Source: Lepus europaeus (taxonomy: Eukaryota; Chordata; Mammalia; Lagomorpha; Leporidae). From it: DNA of 64,000 nt. Every line of letters starts with the position of its first letter. Positions within the stretch are counted from its first letter, which is position 1. Below, piece after piece: positions 45,197 through 56,950 of this stretch. A model generated the notes under the pieces. The model was not told where the DNA came from. It did no database searches and saw only the letters and a program-made list of their open reading frames with translations. A program made the translations under genes and the position numbers. The DNA is taken from the NCBI RefSeq assembly GCF_033115175.1, contig NC_084827.1, positions 25,166,001 to 25,230,000 of the forward strand, read 5' to 3'.

Positions 45197-45505
45197 TCTT
45201 TTTTAAAAGATTTAATTATGTATTTGAAAGGTAGAGTCACAGACAGTGGAAAAGACACAGAGATAGGTCTTCCATCCACTTGTTCACTCCCCAAATGGCT
45301 GCAATGGCTAGAGCTGGTCTTCTTGGTCTCCCATGTAGGTGCAGGGGCCCACAGCATCAGGGCCATCTTCCACTGCTTTCCCAGGAACATTAGCAAAGAG
45401 CTGGATCAGAAGTGGAGCAGCAGCTAGGACCTGAACCAGCACCCACACGAAATGCCAGCATTGCAGACATTAGCTTTACTAGCTGTGCCACAGCAGCGTC
45501 CCCTA
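45197..45505 (-). repeat. CSINE
   Basis: Minus strand: 'agatttaattatgtatttgaaagg', 'ccaaatggctgcaatggctagagc', head 'gacattagctttactagctgtgcc'. Confidence 0.85.
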
Positions 45506-45516
45506 TAGTTATCCAT

Positions 45517-45852
45517 TTTTTTAAGTAGGATTTATTTATTTACTTGAAAAGGAGACAGAGAGGGAGAGGGAGAGGGGGAGAGGGAGAAGAGGGAGAGAGT
45601 GAGAGAGGGAGAGAGATCTTCTATCTGCTGATTTATTTCCCAAATGCCTGTAATAGCTGGGACTATACCAAGCTGAAGCCATGAGCAAGGAATTCCATCT
45701 GGGTCTTGGCCCACTATTCTCTCCCTCTTAGGTGCATTATCAAGAAGGTGTACTGGAACTGCGTAATATCTGGGACTCAAACCAAGCACTTGGACATGGG
45801 ATGTGGGTGTCCTAAGCAGCTGGTTAACCCATTGTGCCACACTATTCTGCCT
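45517..45852 (-). repeat. CSINE with GGGAGA tract
   Basis: Minus strand, older, next to the previous copy. A GA/GGGAGA run at 45550-45616. Head 'cagctggttaacccattgtgcc'. Confidence 0.8.
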
Positions 45853-47574
45853 GCTATTTCTTTTAAAATGTAGATATCTACTGCTATAAAATTGCCTCTT
45901 AGTACTACATTTTCTGTAATCTCATAAATCTTGGTAAGTTGTAGGTCTATTTTTATTTGTTTTGAGAAATTTCTAAACTTGATTTTGGTATTTTCAGTGA
46001 TCCATTGTTCGTTCAGTCCTGGGTTGTTTGGTGTACAAATTCTAAAGTTTCTTTTGTTTATGTTTTATTACATTGTGAAAGAAACATGGTATAATTTCTT
46101 TGAATTGATTGAGACTTGTTTTATGGCCTAATTTATGGTCTGTACTAAAGTGTTCTATGTGTTGCTGAAAAGATTGAATATTCTGCAATTGTTGGATGAA
46201 ATGTTCTGTAAATGTCTTTTAGGTCCATTTGGTCATAATATAATTTCACTGTGATTTCTCTGTGTGTTTTCTTGTCTGATGATCTGTCCATTGATGTAAG
46301 TGAGGTATTTAATTTCCCCACTATTACTGTGTTGGATTTGATCTCTTCAGTTAGAACATAAACTTAAGTGCACTAGAATTAGGGGCACACATATTTCAAT
46401 TGTTATGTCTTGTTGAAATTATCCCTTGATGATTTTATAGCAACCTGATTTTGTCTCTTTTCATATGTTTAGCTTTAAGTCTGTTTCGCCTTATGTAGGG
46501 ATAGCTACACTTGCTCACTGTTAGTTTCTATTATTTGGAATACCTTCCTCTAGCTGTTCACTTGCAGTTTATGTCTGTCTTTGCTGGTAACCTGAGTTTC
46601 TTGTACACAGCATATCACTGAGTTTTGTTTTTCTATCAATTGAGCCATTCTGTAAGTTTTAATTTTGGAATTTAGTCCATTTCCATTCATGGTTATTATT
46701 GATAAGTAAAAGCTTACACCTGTCATTTTGTTAACTGTTTAGTTTTTAATTATCTGTTCTCTTGTTTCTCTCTTTTGATTCTTCTTGGTGGTTTGATAGA
46801 TTAATGTATCAACATGATTTGATTTTTTTAAAATTTCTCTTTTGTGTGTCTGCTCTTCTAGTGGCTTTTATACTCTTAGGTGTGTCCATGATGATAGTTA
46901 TCTCTCTTTTGCTTCTGGATGTAGGACTTCATTTACCATCTTTTGTAAGGCTGGTCTGGTGGTGATGAATTCCCTCAGTCTTTACTTGTCCTGCAAAGTC
47001 TTTTATTTCTTCTTCATTTCTGAAAGAAAGCTTTTTTGGGTATAGCATTTGTAGTTGGCATTTTTCTTTTTTCTTTTAGAACTTAGAATATGTCCTTCCA
47101 TTCCCTCCTGGCATTTTAGAGTTCTGCTGAAATATCTGCTGTTAGTATAATCAGAGTTCCCTTAAAAGTGCTTTTCATTTTGCAGTTTTTAGAATTTTCT
47201 TTGTTTTATCCTTTTGCTAGATTGACTATAATATGACATGTAATGAATCATTTCTGGTCATGTGTGTTTGGAACTTTATTGGCTTCCTGTATCTGTATAT
47301 CTATATCTTCCCCTGGATTGATGAGTTTTTAAGCTATTGTTTAATTGAATAAGTTTTCTATGCCTTTTTCTTTCTCTTTGCCTTCAGGGATACCCCCTCA
47401 TTTTAATATTTGTTCACTTAATGAATTCACAAATGTCCTGGAAGCTAGCCTCATTTTAAAATTATTATTATTTTATTTTTGTCTCCTTGATATGTTTCAA
47501 AAGACCTTTCTTTAAGTTACTTTTTTCTGCTTATTCTATTCTGGTCTTTTAAATTTCTATATAGTATTTCATTG

Positions 47575-47745
47575 AATAATTATATGAAAATTTATCTATT
47601 TTCCAATTGGTAAATGTTATATGTGTTTTTTTGCTTTTATGAATGAAGTTGTGATTAATATTATTTGTATATGTCTTTTAGTGACTATGTGCACTCCATT
47701 AGATATTTTTACATATTAAATTTCAGGCTTATTAGCTGAAACTTT
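47575..47745 (-). repeat. Ancient L1 3' fragment
   Basis: 'attttccaattggtaaatg' with 'gaatgaagttgtgattaatattatttg' resembles the antisense of old L1 ORF2 C-terminus, and follows the 5' part of another L1, so it is a separate piece. Confidence 0.45.
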
Positions 47746-47751
47746 TGAAGT

Positions 47752-48077
47752 TTTTTAAAGATTTATTTATGCATTTGAAAGGCAGAGTGAGAGAGAAAGA
47801 GAGAGAGAAAGAAAGAGAAAAGAGATAATCTTCCATCCCCTGCTTTACTCCATGGCCAGGGCTGTTACAGGCTGAAGCCAGGAGCCAAGAACTCTTATCT
47901 AGGTCATCTGCCTGGATCCAGGGACCTAAGCATTTGGGCTATTCTCCACTATCTTCCAGACACATTAGCAGGGAGCTGGATCAGAAGCAGAGCAACAGGA
48001 ACTCAAACTGCTGCTGCAATATGGGTTGCCAGCCTCACAAGTACCAGGTTCACCCACAGCACTGTAATGCTAGCCCC
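47752..48077 (-). repeat. CSINE
   Basis: Minus strand: 'agatttatttatgcatttgaaagg', long GA run (47785-47826), 'aggctgaagccaggagcc', head ending 'cactgtaatgctagccc'. Confidence 0.85.
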
Positions 48078-48079
48078 TT

Positions 48080-48237
48080 GTTTAGAATTCTTTTAAGGCT
48101 TGGGGTGAAGTTATTTTTCTCAGATAAGCCTCCAGCTGATCAAACCCCTTGGCCTGAGGATACTTTTTGGTACTGAAAGTAAACTCTTGAGTTCCTGAAT
48201 CTGTGTGCATGGCTGAAGTGTGAGGGTCTCAGCTTCA

Positions 48238-48270
<33 letters not shown>

Positions 48271-49920
48271 CTTAGTTCAAAGTCCTTTTTATCTCTTCAT
48301 CTCTTCCATGAACTTCCTGGGTGCAGAGACTAATATATGTGCTGAGAGCTCTTGAAATTGTTAATACCCACTTACCACCACGGATTCTATTTTCACGACT
48401 TTTTCTTCTGACCCACAGAATTTTTCTACACCTTTTTTTTTGAGGGAAATTCTTCTTTTTTAAAGTGTTTATCATTTTTTAAGGTGGTTTATTCTACTGT
48501 TTAGTGATAGAGTTACTGGTGGTCATTGGCTTTCAATGTATTCCATACTATCTCTACAAAAAAATAACCTAGAAGGGCCTTCTAGTGAGTCCCGTGTGAA
48601 AAAAATCCCTAGATTCCTTAATCCAGGGATAAGTCCTGGAATGAAGCCCTTTACTGTGGAAGAAAGCAGTATACACTTGTAGAAGTATGTATAAATTTCA
48701 TACCATCAGCATATAGTTATCTCAGCTTTACTGAAATTCAGCAAGATACTATAACTGAATGGGCATTTCTGCTGTTAACCTGATGACTTACTTTACTCTA
48801 TCCACCACTTAGTAGAGCACATGGAAATGGTGGTTAAAAAAATACTAAATGCAAACAAATCTTATTTTGCCAGATATGAAAAATTCTTCGATAGTATGCT
48901 AATATCCTGTTAAGAGCAAGAAAAATTAATTACAACATATTTAAGACAAAATTGTCTTCTAAGTTTTTTATTAATTCTGGACTTTAGCTTTAAATAAAAA
49001 CTTGCATATCACTTTGTAGAGTTCAAAATGTTCTGGTTTGAAGAGTAGAGCTCTCTGTTATGCCATTGTTTGACTTATGTAATTAGTCTTTGTAATTGGC
49101 CTTGTAATACTTTTGTCATCCTTGGGCAAGGTGACTCAGATCTTTTTAACTCACACTCTTAATCTTCTAATAACTCTTGATCAGGCTGAATGCAATAAAT
49201 TGTAAGTTTGTTACCTGCTTGCAACTTTGAAACATCCTCAGAACAATATCAAATGCCAGGAGTGCTGATAGAGTAGATGTTTTTATGTATTCTTTATTTT
49301 CTACCTCCTGAAGAGTACAGTATAGTCTGAGGAGAATATAGAGCTAATTAAATGAGAGAATATACTAATGAATAGCAGTCTGGACAGTGATTATACTAAT
49401 AAGTAATCAACATGGTTGTGCTAATTGTAAAATGGTCCGTGTTAAGTTTTACACAGTCTCTTCAGAGGTGGTTATCTTTGTCATTATGTTTCTCATTTAG
49501 TACATTTTTATTAACTCTATTACTATGTGCAAATTAACTGTGCTAGAAGGATCTGGGAAGGAAAGGAAAGTCATATTGGCAATGATTTTAAAACAATGTA
49601 TAATGTGATAATTGCTTCATTAGAGAAATAAATATAGGCTAAATATGTAACAGAGTTAGGTACATGACTTCCATTTCAGAATATTATATTGTTAGTTAAA
49701 GCTTCAAGGAATTTGTAGGATTTTTGATTTGACTGAGAAGTCTTCCTAAAGACGGACCCACATTTAAGTTCCAGTGTATATGAAATCACAGAAAGGATTA
49801 TTATTACTGTTGGAGATCTAGATCTGTATTTCATAGTCTACATGTAAATCTACCCTTGTTTCTGGTCTCAGGTGATTATTGGTGGGCCATTCTCTGACCA
49901 GAGGGATTTATCAAAAATGA
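48080..49920. other. Intronic stretch, no gene seen
   Basis: AT-rich sequence with a T run at 48238-48264. I examined it for the next IQUB exon and found none. Confidence 0.45.
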
Positions 49921-49924
49921 AGAT

Positions 49925-50165
49925 CTGATTTAAAATGCTTTAGTGGTTTTCTTCTCCTAAATGATCAGTGGTTTTCTTGACCTACATGGTCAAGTCCATG
50001 ACTCTTTAGGAGATGGCTTCCTGTGACTTACTCACCTTCACTCAACAGCCTGTATGAGCCTCTGGTATACATCCTTGTATTTATCACACATGCTGTCTCC
50101 TTCAGATGGAAAGTCCTACCTTTCATCAAACAATGACTCTTATCTCAGACTTAGCACAGGGGCAA
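49925..50165 (+). repeat. LINE2 3'-end remnant
   Basis: 'gctttagtggttttcttctcc', 'ggcttcctgtgacttactcacc' and 'ctccttcagatggaaagtcctacc' follow L2 order. Very decayed. Confidence 0.5.
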
Positions 50166-50214
50166 TCATCTTCTAAAAATATCTCTTGATTGTATGAATT
50201 GAGCTCAGAGACTC

Positions 50215-53000
50215 TTTTTTTCCCTTAAAATTTTAAAAATTTATATAAGTTTCATGTGTTTCATACATATAGATTTAAGAGCACAATGATACTCCCCCCC
50301 ATCCCTTCCTTTCACCCATGGTCCCACACTCGCTCCTCCTTTCTTCCTGTCTTATTTTTTCTTTTAATTTTTATAATAGCATACTTTCAGTTTATTTGAT
50401 AATTGTAAGCTTAACCCCCCACTGAATAAAAAATTCGACAAATAAAAAAAAAAAACTGTCCCTCAAGGGTATAGACAAGGGCTGTAAACAATAATCAAAT
50501 CTCAAACTGTCAGTATTACTCATATATATTGCACTTTTTAAAAATACTATATATACACTAATTACCAGAAATCAGAGAAAACGTATTATATTTGTCCTTC
50601 TGGGACTGGCTTATTGTCACTAAGCATAATGGTTTTCAGTTGCATCCATTTTGTTGCAAAAGGCAGGATTTCATTCTTTTTTTATATACACACTATTCCA
50701 TAGTGTGTATATACCACATTTTCTTTATCTATTGATCAGTTGATGAACATTTTGGTTGATTCTATATCTTGGTTATTGTGAATTGAGCTGCAGTAAACAT
50801 TGGGGTAAAGATAATTCTCTTACATGCTGATTTAAATTCCCAGTAGTGGGATGGCTGGGTCATATGGTCCATCTGCTTTCAGATTTCTGAGGAATCTCCG
50901 TACTGTCTTCCATAATGGTTGTACTAGTTTACATTCCCACCAACAGTGTGTTAGGGTACCTTTTCCCCTACATCCTCACCGTATTTATTGTTTTTATATT
51001 TTTGGATGATAACCTTTCTTACTGGAGTGAGGTGAAACTTCGTTGTGGTGTTTATTTGCATTTCCCTGATGGGTAGTGATCCTAAGCATTTTCCCATATG
51101 TCTGTTGGCCATTTGGATTCATCCTTTTTTTTTTTTTTTTGACAGGCAGAGTGGACAGTGAGAGAGAGACAGAGAGAAAGGTCTTCCTTTGCCGTTGGTT
51201 CACCCTCCAATGGCCGCCGCGGTAGCGCGCTGCGGCCGGCGCACCACGCTGTTCCGATGGCGGGAGCCAGGTGCTTCTCCTGGTCTCCCATGGGGTGCAG
51301 GGCCCAAGCACTTGGGCCATCCTCCACTGCACTCCCTGGCCACAGCAGAGAGCTGGCCTGGAAGAGGGGCAACCGGGACAGGATCGGTGCCCCGACCGGG
51401 ACTAGAACCCGGTGTGCGGGCGCCGCAAGGTGGAGGATTAGCCTGTTGAGCCACGGCGCCGGCCTGGATTCATCCTTTGAAAAATGTTTGTTAATGTCCT
51501 TTTCCCATTTCTTTACTAGTTTATTTTGTTGTTGAGTTTCTTGAGTTCCTTTTATATTCTAGATATCAATCATTTGCCATTTGTATAGTTTGCAAATATT
51601 TTCTCTCATTATGTCAGTTGCCTCTTCACTTTGCTGAGTGTTTCCTTTACAGTGCAGAAGCTTCTCAGCTTGATGTAATCTCATTTGCCTATTTTTTGCT
51701 TTTTATTGCCTGGGTTTTTCTGGGGTCTTTTCCAAGAGGTCTTCACCTATGCCAATGTCTTACAGAGTTTCCCTGATGTTTTCCTCTAGTAATTTGATGA
51801 TATCAGGTTTTAGATTTAGATCCTATCCATGGTGAGTTGAATTTTGTATAACGTATATAAGAGGTCTTGTTTCATATATCTGAATGCATAGGTCCAGTTT
51901 TCCCATCACCATTTGTCGAAGAGACTTTCCTTCCTTCAGGGATTAATTTTAACTCATTTGTCATAGATTAGTTGGTTGTAGATATGTGGATTGATTTCTG
52001 GAGTTTCTATTCTGTTCCATTGGTCAATATGTAATTTTGTACACTTATGTTATTGATTTTTTTTTGGTGTTGATTTTATATCCTGCAACTTTACCAAGCT
52101 CTCTTATGAGTTCCAATAGTTTCTTAGTGGAGTCTTTTGGTTCTCCTATATATAAAATCATGTCATTTGCAAACAGGAATAAATTGATTTTCTCTATTCC
52201 AATTTATATCCATTTGATTTCTTTGTCTTGCTTAATGGCTCTGGTTAAAACTTACAGAACTATATTGAATATAGTGGTGAAAGTGGGCATCTTGGTCTGG
52301 TTCTGGTTGTTAGTGGAAATGTTTCCTACTTTCCCCCATTAAATATGATGCTTAATATGGTAATGTAATGTATTGCCTTGATTGTGTTGAGGAATATTCC
52401 TTCTATACCCAGTATGTTTAAGATTTTTATACTGATGGATGTGTATTTTATCAAGTGAGTTCTCAATGTCTATTGAGATAAACATATGTTTTTATACTAC
52501 AGTTTGTTAATGTGATGTATTACATTTATTGATTTGCCTATGTTGAATCATGTTTGTATACTAGGGATTAACCCCATTTGGTCTGGGTGAATGATCTTTT
52601 TGATTTGTTCTTGGATTTGATTAGCTAGTCCTTTGTTGAGGATTTTTCCATCTATGTTCATCAAGGATATTGGTCAGTAGTTCTTTTTCTTTGTTGTATC
52701 TTTTTCTGGTTTTGGAATTAAGGTGATGCTGCCCTCATAAAGACTTTTGGGAGGATTTTCTCCCTTTCAATTATTTGGAATATTTTGGGAAGAATTGGAA
52801 TTAATTCTTTAAAAGTTTGGTAGAATTCAGAAATGAATCCATTTGTTGTGAGAGTTTATGTTATTGATTGATCTCTGTCTTGGTTATTGGTCTATTTAGG
52901 TTTTCTATGTCTTCATGACTCAACTTTGGTAGATTTTGTCCAGAAATCTACACATTTCTTCTAGATTTTCCAATTTGCTGGCATATGACAGTTTGCAGTT
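50215..53000 (-). repeat. L1 antisense: 3' UTR and most of ORF2, with SINE insertion
   Basis: 3' UTR at 50215-50560 ('catacatatagatttaagagcac'), ORF2 C-terminus from about 50560, continuing through 51465-53000 into the reverse transcriptase ('tctattgagataaacatatg', 'catcaaggatattggtcag'). Interrupted by the CSINE at 51128. Frames are broken throughout. At about 53000 the text jumps back to an earlier part of ORF2, which marks a second element. Confidence 0.85.
51128..51464 (-). repeat. Very young CSINE with perfect 14-bp target duplication
   Basis: Minus strand, closely similar to the copy at 39989 including 'gcggtagcgcgctgcggccggcgcacc'. Identical tggattcatccttt at 51114-51127 and 51465-51478. 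Inserted in L1. Confidence 0.95.
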
Positions 53001-53928
53001 TACCAGTGTCATAGTTTGCAAATATTTTTTCCCATTTTGTTGGTTGTGTCTTCACTTTGTTGAATGTTTCCTTTGCAGTTCAAAAGCTTCTCAGCTTGGT
53101 GTAATGCCATTTTTCTATTTTAGCTTTGATTGCTTGTGTTTTTGGGGTCTTTCCCAAGAAGTCTTTGGCTATGTAAATATCTTGCAGAGTTTCCCCAATG
53201 TTCTTCTCTAGTAATTTGATGGTGTCAGGACATAAATTCATATCCTTGATCCACTTCTACTTGATTTTTATAGGGGTCTTGTTTCAAACTTCTACATGTC
53301 TACTTCCAGTTTTCCAAACAACATTTGTTGAAGAGACTGTCTTTTACTAGCGATTGATTTTAGCTCCCTAGTCAAAGTTTAATTGGTTGTAGATGTGTGA
53401 ATTGATTTCTGGACCTTCTATTCTGTTTCATTGGTCAACATATCTATTTTAGTGCCAGTGGCTGTTTTGATTTTAACTGCCCTGTAGTATTTTTTAAAAT
53501 CTGGTATTGTGATACCTCAGACTTTTTTTGGGGGGAGCAGTATAAGATTTCTTTAGCTATTTGGAGTCCCTTTTGGTTCTATATCAACTTTAACATCAGT
53601 TTTTCTATATCTGAGAAGAATATCCTTAGTATTTTGACTGAGATCATATTGAATCTGTAAATTGCTTTTGATAGTATGGACATTTTGATGATAATTCTTA
53701 TAATCTACAATCATGGAAGATTTTATTTTTTTTGTGTCTTTCTCTATGTTTTCTTGCATGTTTTCTAATAGTCATTGTAGACATCTTTCCCACTTTTATT
53801 TAAATTGTTCCCTAGATGTAGGGTCTGATCTCGGAAGCTAAATTGATCCCTAGATGTTTAATTTTTTTTTCTGTAGCTAAAGTGAATGAGATTGATCTTT
53901 GTTCTTTCTCAGCTATAAGATTGTGTAT
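53001..53928 (-). repeat. Second antisense L1 ORF2 fragment
   Basis: Runs from 'catagtttgcaaatattttttccc' to 'ttgtgtatac', i.e. the same ORF2 span as 59110-60010. It continues after the insertion at 53941-54464. Confidence 0.8.
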
Positions 53929-53940
53929 ACAAAGGCTCTT

Positions 53941-54464
53941 TTTAATTTTAACTTTTATTTAATGTATATAAATTTTCAAAGTACAACTTTTGGATTATAG
54001 TGGCTCTTTTTCCCCATAACCATCCTTCCACCCACAAACATCCCATCTCCTACTCCCTTTCCCTTTCCATTCTTCATCAAGATTCATTTTCAATTATCTT
54101 TATATACAGAAGATCAATTTAGTATATATTAAGTAAAGATTTCAACAGTTTGCACCCACACAGAAACACAATGTATAAAGTACTGTTTGAGTGCTAGTTA
54201 TAGCATTAATTCACATTGTACAACACATTAAGGGCAGAGATCCTACATGGGGAATAAGTGCACAGTGACTCTTGTTGTTGATTTAACAATTGACACTCTT
54301 GTTTATGGTGTCAGTAATCACCTGAGGCTCTTTTCATGAGTTGCCAAGGCTATGGAAGCCTCTTGAGTTTGCCAACTCCATTCTTATTTAGACATGGCCA
54401 TAGTCAAAGTGGAAGTTCTCTCCTCCCTTCAGAGAAAGGTGCCTCCTTCTTTGATGGCCCGCTC
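53941..54464 (-). repeat. L1 3'-UTR insertion with perfect 12-bp target duplication
   Basis: A 524-bp antisense L1 3' UTR ('aactttttatttaatg'-type start, 'cccataaccatccttccaccc', 'gccaaggctatggaagcc'). acaaaggctctt at 53929-53940 and 54465-54476 is identical, and the host L1 resumes exactly afterwards. A clean L1-in-L1 insertion. Confidence 0.93.
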
Positions 54465-55339
54465 ACAAAGGCTCTTGATTTTTGCCCGTTAATTTTATGT
54501 CCTGCCACTTTACCAAACTCTTATGAGTTCCAATACTCTCTTTTTTTTTTATTTTCCCCAAGAAACCTTTTATTTAAGCTATACAACTTCACACATTTCA
54601 TAAGTGCAACTTTAGGAACATAGTGATAGTGATTCTTCCCATTGCACCCACCCTCCCACCCTACTTCCTCCTCCTTCTCCTATTCCCATTCTTATTTTTT
54701 AATAGGACCTATATTCAATTAACTTTATACACAGCAGATTAACTCTATACTAAGTAAAGAGTTCAGCAAACAGTATGATAAAAAAAACTCTTCCTCTACA
54801 GTTTTTTTATTTATCTTTTGATTTCTTTTATGACCCACTGTTCATTCAGGAGCATGTTATTCAGGCTCCATGTGTTTGTATATATTCTAGAGATTCTTGA
54901 GTTGTTAATTTCCAGCTCCATTCCACTGTGGTTAGAGAAGATGCATGGTATGATTTCAATTTTTTTTTGAATTTGGTGAGATTTGCTTTATGGCCTGGCC
55001 TGTGGTCTATGCTAGAGAAAGTTCCATGTACTGGTGAGAAGAATGTGTATTCTGCAACTGTAGGATGAAAAGTTCTGTAGATATCCATTAGGTCCATTTT
55101 GTCTATAGTGTTGATTAGCTCTGCTGTTTCCTTGCTGACTTTCTGTCTAGTTGATCTGTCCATTGCTGAAAGTGAAGTATTAAAGTCCCCCACTACTATT
55201 GTATGGGAATCTATGTCTTCCTTTAAATCCATTAACATTTCCTTTAGGTAGCCAGGTGCCCTTGGTTCCCCTACATATGAAATTATGTCATCTGCAGATA
55301 CGGATAATTTGACTTCCTCCTTTCCAATTTGTATCTCTT

Positions 55340-55661
55340 TCTTTTTATTTATTTATTTTTGACAGGCAGAGTTAGATGGTGAGAGAGAGAGAGAGAGAAA
55401 GAGAGAGAAAGGTCTTCCTTTTCTGTTGGTTCACCCCCAAAATGGCCGCTACAGCCGGTGCGCTGTGCTGCTCTGAAGCCAGGAGCCAGATGCTTTTTCC
55501 TGGTCTCCCATGTGGGTGCAGGGCCCAAGGACTTGGGCCATCCTCCACTGCACTCCTGGGCCACAGCAGAGAGCTGGACTGGAAGAGGAGCAAGTGGGAC
55601 TAGAACCTGGTGTGCTGGTGCTGCAGGTGGAGGATTAGCCAAGTGAGCCATGGTGCTGGCC
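55340..55661 (-). repeat. CSINE with 10-bp target duplication
   Basis: Minus strand, 'gacaggcagagttagatggtgag', body, shortened head. tgtatctctt at 55330-55339 and 55662-55671. Confidence 0.9.
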
Positions 55662-56104
55662 TGTATCTCTTATTTCTTTCCAATTAATTTTTGTTTGTTT
55701 TTTTCTTATTTTTCTAGGTCCTTGAGATGCGTTGTTAGACTATTTATTTGATGCCTTTCCAATTTCTTGATGTAGGTGCTAATTGCTATAAACCTTCCTC
55801 TGAACACTACTTTTGGTGTATCCCATAAGTTTTGATACATTGTGTTTTCATCTTCATTCATTTCTAGGAATTTTTTAAATTTCTGACCCACTCTTCGTTC
55901 AGGAGCTGCTGTTGAGTTTCTGTGTGTTTTCATGTTTTCTAGAGTTTCTTAAGTTGTTAATTTCCTGCTTCATTTCACTATGGTCAGAAAATACATATGG
56001 TATGATTTCAATTTTTTTTTTAATTTTTTGAGACTTGCTTTATGGCCTAGCATATTCTCTACCCTAGAGAAAGTACCATGCACTAATGAAAGAATGTATA
56101 TTCT

Positions 56105-56340
56105 GGAGTGAGTGCTGTGGCATAGTGGGTGAAGCTCCTGCCTGCGGTGCTGGCATCCCATATGGGTGCTGGTTCACGTCCTGGCTACTGCACTTCTGAT
56201 CCAGCTCTCTGCTTTGGCCTGGGAAAGTGATAGAAGATGGGACAAATCCTTGGGCTCCTTCGCCTGAGTGGGAGACCAGGAACAAGCTCCTGGCTCCTTG
56301 CTTTGGATCAGTGCAGCTCTGGCAGTTGCGGATGGAAGAC

Positions 56341-56372
<32 letters not shown>

Positions 56373-56423
56373 CTGCCTTTCTGTAACTCTGCCTTTCAAG
56401 TGAATAAATAATCTTTTAAAAAA
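56105..56423 (+). repeat. CSINE with 14-bp target duplication
   Basis: Plus strand, 'gtgctgtggcatagtgggtgaagc', CT run (56340-56368), tail 'gtgaataaataatc'. agaatgtatattct at 56091-56104 and 56424-56437. Confidence 0.92.
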
Positions 56424-56950
56424 AGAATGTATATTCTTCAGCTGTAGGATGAAATGTTCTGCAGATATCAATTAGGTCCATTTGGTCTGTAATGTAGATT
56501 AGCTGTGCTGCTTCTTTGTAAGCTTTTTTATATTGTTGATCTGTCCATTGATGAAGTGGGGTGTTGCAGCCCCCCCATTAATATTGTATTGGAATCTTTT
56601 TCTCTATTAATATTCATTAACATTTGTTTTAAATAGCCAGGAACTCTGGCATTGGGTGAATATACGTGTACTATAGTTGCATCTTCCTTTAGAACTGATC
56701 CCATCCCTTACTCATTACATAATCCCATTCTTTGTCTGTTTTAACAGTTTTTTTGTGTGTGTGAAAGTGTATTTGTTTGATATTAGGATGGCTGTTCTTG
56801 TTCTTTTTTTCTTTCTGTTAGAATGGAAAATCTTTATCCATCATTTTACTTTCATTCTGTGTATATCTTTGTTGGTACGATGTGTTACTTGTAGGCATCA
56901 AGTATATGAGCCTAGTTTTTTAATCCATTTGGCACATCTGTGTCTTCTTT

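Larger units (their letters stand above)
42270..47470 (-). repeat. Old L1 ORF2, antisense, broken by SINEs and an LTR piece
   Basis: Antisense L1 text in the proper order across the insertions: ORF2 C-terminal third (42290-42400, 42735-42990), middle (43320-44080, 44430-44527, 44860-45196), then endonuclease and 5' region (45853-47470; 'ggtagtatcattgtt'-type and 'gcatttttcttttttcttttag' phrases). Many stops; no open frame. It is older and more diverged than the 50-61 kb elements. Confidence 0.75.
54477..56950 (-). repeat. Mosaic of antisense L1 fragments
   Basis: In order: host reverse-transcriptase text (54477-54540), an L1 3' UTR (54541-54800), endonuclease region (54800-55262; the minus-strand frame 54861-55238 shows GDFNTSLSAMDR and SSIDH, the conserved endonuclease motifs), reverse-transcriptase text again (55262-55339), then endonuclease-side ORF2 (55690-56104 and 56438-56950). 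Two SINEs are inserted. Several insertions or rearrangements must have produced this order. Confidence 0.75.

Noticed and set aside
54861-55238. Open frame with endonuclease motifs GDFN and SxIDH
   Set aside because: L1 endonuclease fragment inside the nested L1 pile.
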